From Paraburkholderia aspalathi (lineage in GTDB: Bacteria; Pseudomonadota; Gammaproteobacteria; Burkholderiales; Burkholderiaceae): a DNA stretch of 64,000 nt. This document shows, one piece after another, positions 61,786-64,000 of the stretch. Every line of letters starts with the position of its first letter. Positions within the stretch are counted from its first letter, which is position 1. Location of the stretch: contig NZ_FPBH01000022.1 of assembly GCF_900116445.1 (NCBI RefSeq), positions 1-64,000 on the forward strand, in the 5' to 3' direction. The position numbers and the translations under genes are program-made. The notes under the pieces are model-generated. The model was not told the origin of the DNA, made no database searches, and saw only the letters and a list, made by a program, of their open reading frames with translations.

Positions 61786-63147
61786 CTAGCCTTCGAGCAC
61801 GGCGCGCACCCGCTCACCCATCGCGTCGAAACGGGCGCGTTGCAAGCGCGCATAGTCGTCGTATGTGGCAACCAATGCGCCGCGCACACCGTCGTTCTGC
61901 AGCGATGCGATGGCTGCGAGCGCGGCGTGTGCGCCGTCGTCGCCATCGCATGCCGCGCTCCATGACTCGCAACCCACCTCGCTCAGGAGACGTTCGATGC
62001 GCGTGTCCATCGAGAGCCCGAACACCGGCACGCCATGCGAGATCGCGAGTACTGCCGCGTGATAGCGCGTTGTCACCACGCATGCTGCATGCGCGACCGT
62101 GGCGGCTACTTCGTCGAGCGTATGCGGGCCGCGCGCGACGATGTCGATTGGGAATGGCACATGGGCCGCCAGATCGGCGCAGGCGCCGCTATCGAGTTGC
62201 TCCATGCCAACCAGCACCGGCGTGTAACCCTGCTCCCTCAAGCCGACAGCGATCTGCACGAAGCGATCGAGATAGGCGTGATAGGCCTCGGCGCGCGCCG
62301 TGTTCCAACTGTGAAAATGCAAAGGACCATAGCGCAGCGATGATGCCTCGCCGCGTGCGTCGAGTTCACGCGCCCGCGCGGCGTCGGCATGCACTGGCCA
62401 CCAGAACGGATTGTTCGGGCATAGCGCGACGCGCCGTGAACTGAGCGCCGCGTTGCTTGCGTCAGCGGGCGCCCGATAAGTCCAAGCGGTATCGGCGCCC
62501 ACTTGTGCGCTAACGCCGAGCGAAGCAAGTTGTACACGCGCAGCGTCATTGCGGCAAATGACTTCGCCGGCTTGCGCATTGCGTTCGACAAAGCGCGTGA
62601 GCGCAGTGCTCATCGTGCCGCTATCGACACCGTAAGCAACCGCCGGCCGCCGATGCGCATGCGCAAGCGCAATCCCGCCGATCAGCACGCCCGCCAACGA
62701 GTCGGAAAACTTCGACGTATAGGTCGAGCCTTCCACGTTCAGCACGAGATCGGCATCGCGCACGGCGGCGTCGAGCGCATCGGGCAGATAAGGCAGCGAA
62801 GGCGTGAGCCGCGGCGTGCCGGCAAGCAGCGGATGATCGAAGCAGTCTCCGAGCGCAAACAGCGTGATACGCGGCTCGCGCGGCGCGAGCAGGCGACGCA
62901 ACTGGGCGATCGTCTCAATCGTGCGCAGATCGGCGCCGGTGTTGCCCGCGCCGCTATAGCCAAGCAGCAACACACGCGGCGCGTCACGATTCGCGCCTGG
63001 ATCGCAGCGGCCAGGCGCACGCCGTGCCCCGTTGATGCGTTGCTGCATGTCGTCGAGAAAGACCTCGTCAGGCGCGGGTGCGCTTGCATAGCGATTCAAC
63101 GCGGCCAGCGAACGCTGCAACGGGCTCTCGACAATATCCCAATCCAT
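61786..63147 (-). CDS. Polysaccharide pyruvyl transferase-family protein
   Basis: 453 residues. The PS_pyruv_trans fold is seen from VLLLGYSGAGNTGADLRTIE through DLVLNVEGSTYTSKFSD, and the late motif ARGPHTLDEVAATVAHAACVVTTRYHAAVLAISHGVP is split by normal loops. Family members add pyruvyl ketals from phosphoenolpyruvate to sugars or act in cell-surface glycan synthesis. Its ATG (63147-63145) overlaps the stop of the MenD-like gene by one base (TGATG). The target is unknown. It ends 17 bp from the convergent effector gene. Confidence 0.82.
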   Translation of the reverse strand: MDWDIVESPLQRSLAALNRYASAPAPDEVFLDDMQQRINGARRAPGRCDPGANRDAPRVLLLGYSGAGNTGADLRTIETIAQLRRLLAPREPRITLFALGDCFDHPLLAGTPRLTPSLPYLPDALDAAVRDADLVLNVEGSTYTSKFSDSLAGVLIGGIALAHAHRRPAVAYGVDSGTMSTALTRFVERNAQAGEVICRNDAARVQLASLGVSAQVGADTAWTYRAPADASNAALSSRRVALCPNNPFWWPVHADAARARELDARGEASSLRYGPLHFHSWNTARAEAYHAYLDRFVQIAVGLREQGYTPVLVGMEQLDSGACADLAAHVPFPIDIVARGPHTLDEVAATVAHAACVVTTRYHAAVLAISHGVPVFGLSMDTRIERLLSEVGCESWSAACDGDDGAHAALAAIASLQNDGVRGALVATYDDYARLQRARFDAMGERVRAVLEG

Positions 63148-64000
63148 CACGTCGCTCCCAAAGCTTGCGCGAGTTGCTGCATTTGCAGCGCGCCGGAATA
63201 CGGTTCCACCGCCACTTCGATGATCGTCACGCCGGCGTGATCGCGTGCTTCGGCGAGCGCCTCGTCCAACGCGTCGCGCGTCTCGACACGGCGATGCGCG
63301 AGCCCGAACGCCTGCGCGAGCGCGCCGATATCTAGTTTGTAGGGATTGCGGATCGTGCGCCGATAGGCCGGTGCGCGGGCGATCGGCAAAAAGTCGAAGA
63401 TCGCGCCGCCGCCGTTGTCGACCACACAGATGCAGGCTGGCGTACACACACGTTGCGCGCTCGCCAGTGAGGAAAGGTCGTGGATCAACGCCTGATCGCC
63501 GAGCAGCAGCAGACCCGCATCGCGGCGCGCGAGCGCTTCGCCGATGAACGTCGCCATCGTGCCGTCGATGCCGCTCACGCCGCGATTCACATAGATGTCC
63601 TGGCGCGCGGCGCGTACGTCGTAGCCGATATCGGCGTGACGCATCGACATGGAATTGCCGAGATGAACGAAGGCAAAGCCGGGCGCCGCCAGCACGCAAT
63701 GAACCGCCGACACTTCGCCCCAGGCGAGCGATGCGACGCAAGCGCGCCGCTCGCGTGCGCCGTAACCGGCGACGCTTGCCCAGCGGTCGCGCCAGGAAAA
63801 GGCGACGGTCGGGCGAGGCGGCGTGGGTGCGTTGGGACTGGCGTCGGCATGTGTACGCCGCTGCACTGCTTCGGCCAGCGCTGCGGCAATCTCTTGCAGC
63901 ATCGCCGATGACGGCGCAACCAGCACGTCGCGTGGATCCAGAGCCGGATGCAGATAGTCATGCGCCACACGGCAAGGCGCGATCTTGATCGTCGGCACGT
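63147..64000 (-). CDS. MenD-like thiamine-diphosphate enzyme, C-terminal half (cut by window end)
   Basis: About 284 residues, roughly the second half of a 2-succinyl-5-enolpyruvyl-6-hydroxy-3-cyclohexene-1-carboxylate synthase-type protein. RGVSGIDGTMATFIGEALAR and the ThDP motif GDQALIHDLSSL followed by VVDNGGGAIFDFLP are MenD-like. The canonical NN of that motif reads DN. Burkholderiaceae normally use ubiquinone, so a menaquinone role is doubtful and a specialised decarboxylase/ligase is more likely. It is upstream of, and coupled to, the pyruvyl transferase gene; the start is outside the window. Confidence 0.82.
   Translation of the reverse strand, partial: VPTIKIAPCRVAHDYLHPALDPRDVLVAPSSAMLQEIAAALAEAVQRRTHADASPNAPTPPRPTVAFSWRDRWASVAGYGARERRACVASLAWGEVSAVHCVLAAPGFAFVHLGNSMSMRHADIGYDVRAARQDIYVNRGVSGIDGTMATFIGEALARRDAGLLLLGDQALIHDLSSLASAQRVCTPACICVVDNGGGAIFDFLPIARAPAYRRTIRNPYKLDIGALAQAFGLAHRRVETRDALDEALAEARDHAGVTIIEVAVEPYSGALQMQQLAQALGAT

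Overview
The window looks like a Burkholderiaceae chromosome, most likely Paraburkholderia. The DNA is GC-rich with dense operons. The gene families (PrpR-regulated methylcitrate genes, DmlR/DmlA, LigJ/LigK, Burkholderia-type porin debris, DUF3455 lipoprotein, Ralstonia/Burkholderia-type hrp promoters) fit a plant- or soil-associated beta-proteobacterium. The genus is inferred from these families, not from a marker gene.

Left part (1-19265). The start of prpC (2-methylcitrate synthase) faces prpR. A sigma-54 promoter and two palindromes sit between or beside them. A long leftward run (15027 to 2444) follows: aldehyde dehydrogenase, haloacid-dehalogenase-like protein, PuuB-like FAD oxidase, a complete peptide/opine-type ABC transporter, a three-subunit HcnABC/opine-oxidase-like dehydrogenase and a terminal AraC regulator. 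This reads as an uptake-plus-oxidation pathway for an amine, amino acid or opine. To its right lie a GNAT protein, a GhrA-like reductase, an omega-aminotransferase and an Lrp/AsnC regulator. The same 15-bp Lrp-like palindrome lies before the aminotransferase and, 27 kb away, before gabD.

Middle (19278-35494). A lone LptD and a lone BamA lie outside their usual gene neighbourhoods, with a pair of small unknown genes between them. An OmpR-type regulator whose receiver lacks the phospho-acceptor Asp follows BamA. Then come a BaeSR-like two-component pair, a DmlR/DmlA-type malate/tartrate module with an aspartoacylase-family enzyme and a cupin, the 3' relic of a porin gene, an aromatic-acid MFS transporter and a small exported protein.

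Galactan locus (35529-44370). A secreted GH53 endo-galactanase, a cytosolic GH42 beta-galactosidase, a complete sugar ABC transporter and a divergent LacI regulator share three related LacI-type operators. 44646-50505 holds gabD, a LysR regulator, an MFS transporter and ligJ-ligK for the lower protocatechuate 4,5-cleavage or gallate pathway. An AlaX editing protein and an AraC regulator follow.

Right part (52793-64000). This is the most unusual region. Three neighbouring transcription units each have a TTCG-N16-TTCG element (hrpII/PIP box of HrpB/HrpX-type activators), each followed after exactly 31 nt by a -10-like hexamer. The units are (i) a protein with two 82-residue repeats resembling HrpK-type type III proteins, (ii) a TylF-like methyltransferase / cupin-8 (JmjC-like) oxygenase / periplasmic protein operon and (iii) a 1071-residue candidate type III effector. 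No type III apparatus genes are in the window. Beside them, a polysaccharide pyruvyl transferase-family gene and a MenD-like thiamine-diphosphate enzyme (cut by the window edge) may belong to a biosynthetic operon. A type III regulon that includes small-molecule or protein-modifying enzymes is the best candidate here for something undescribed.
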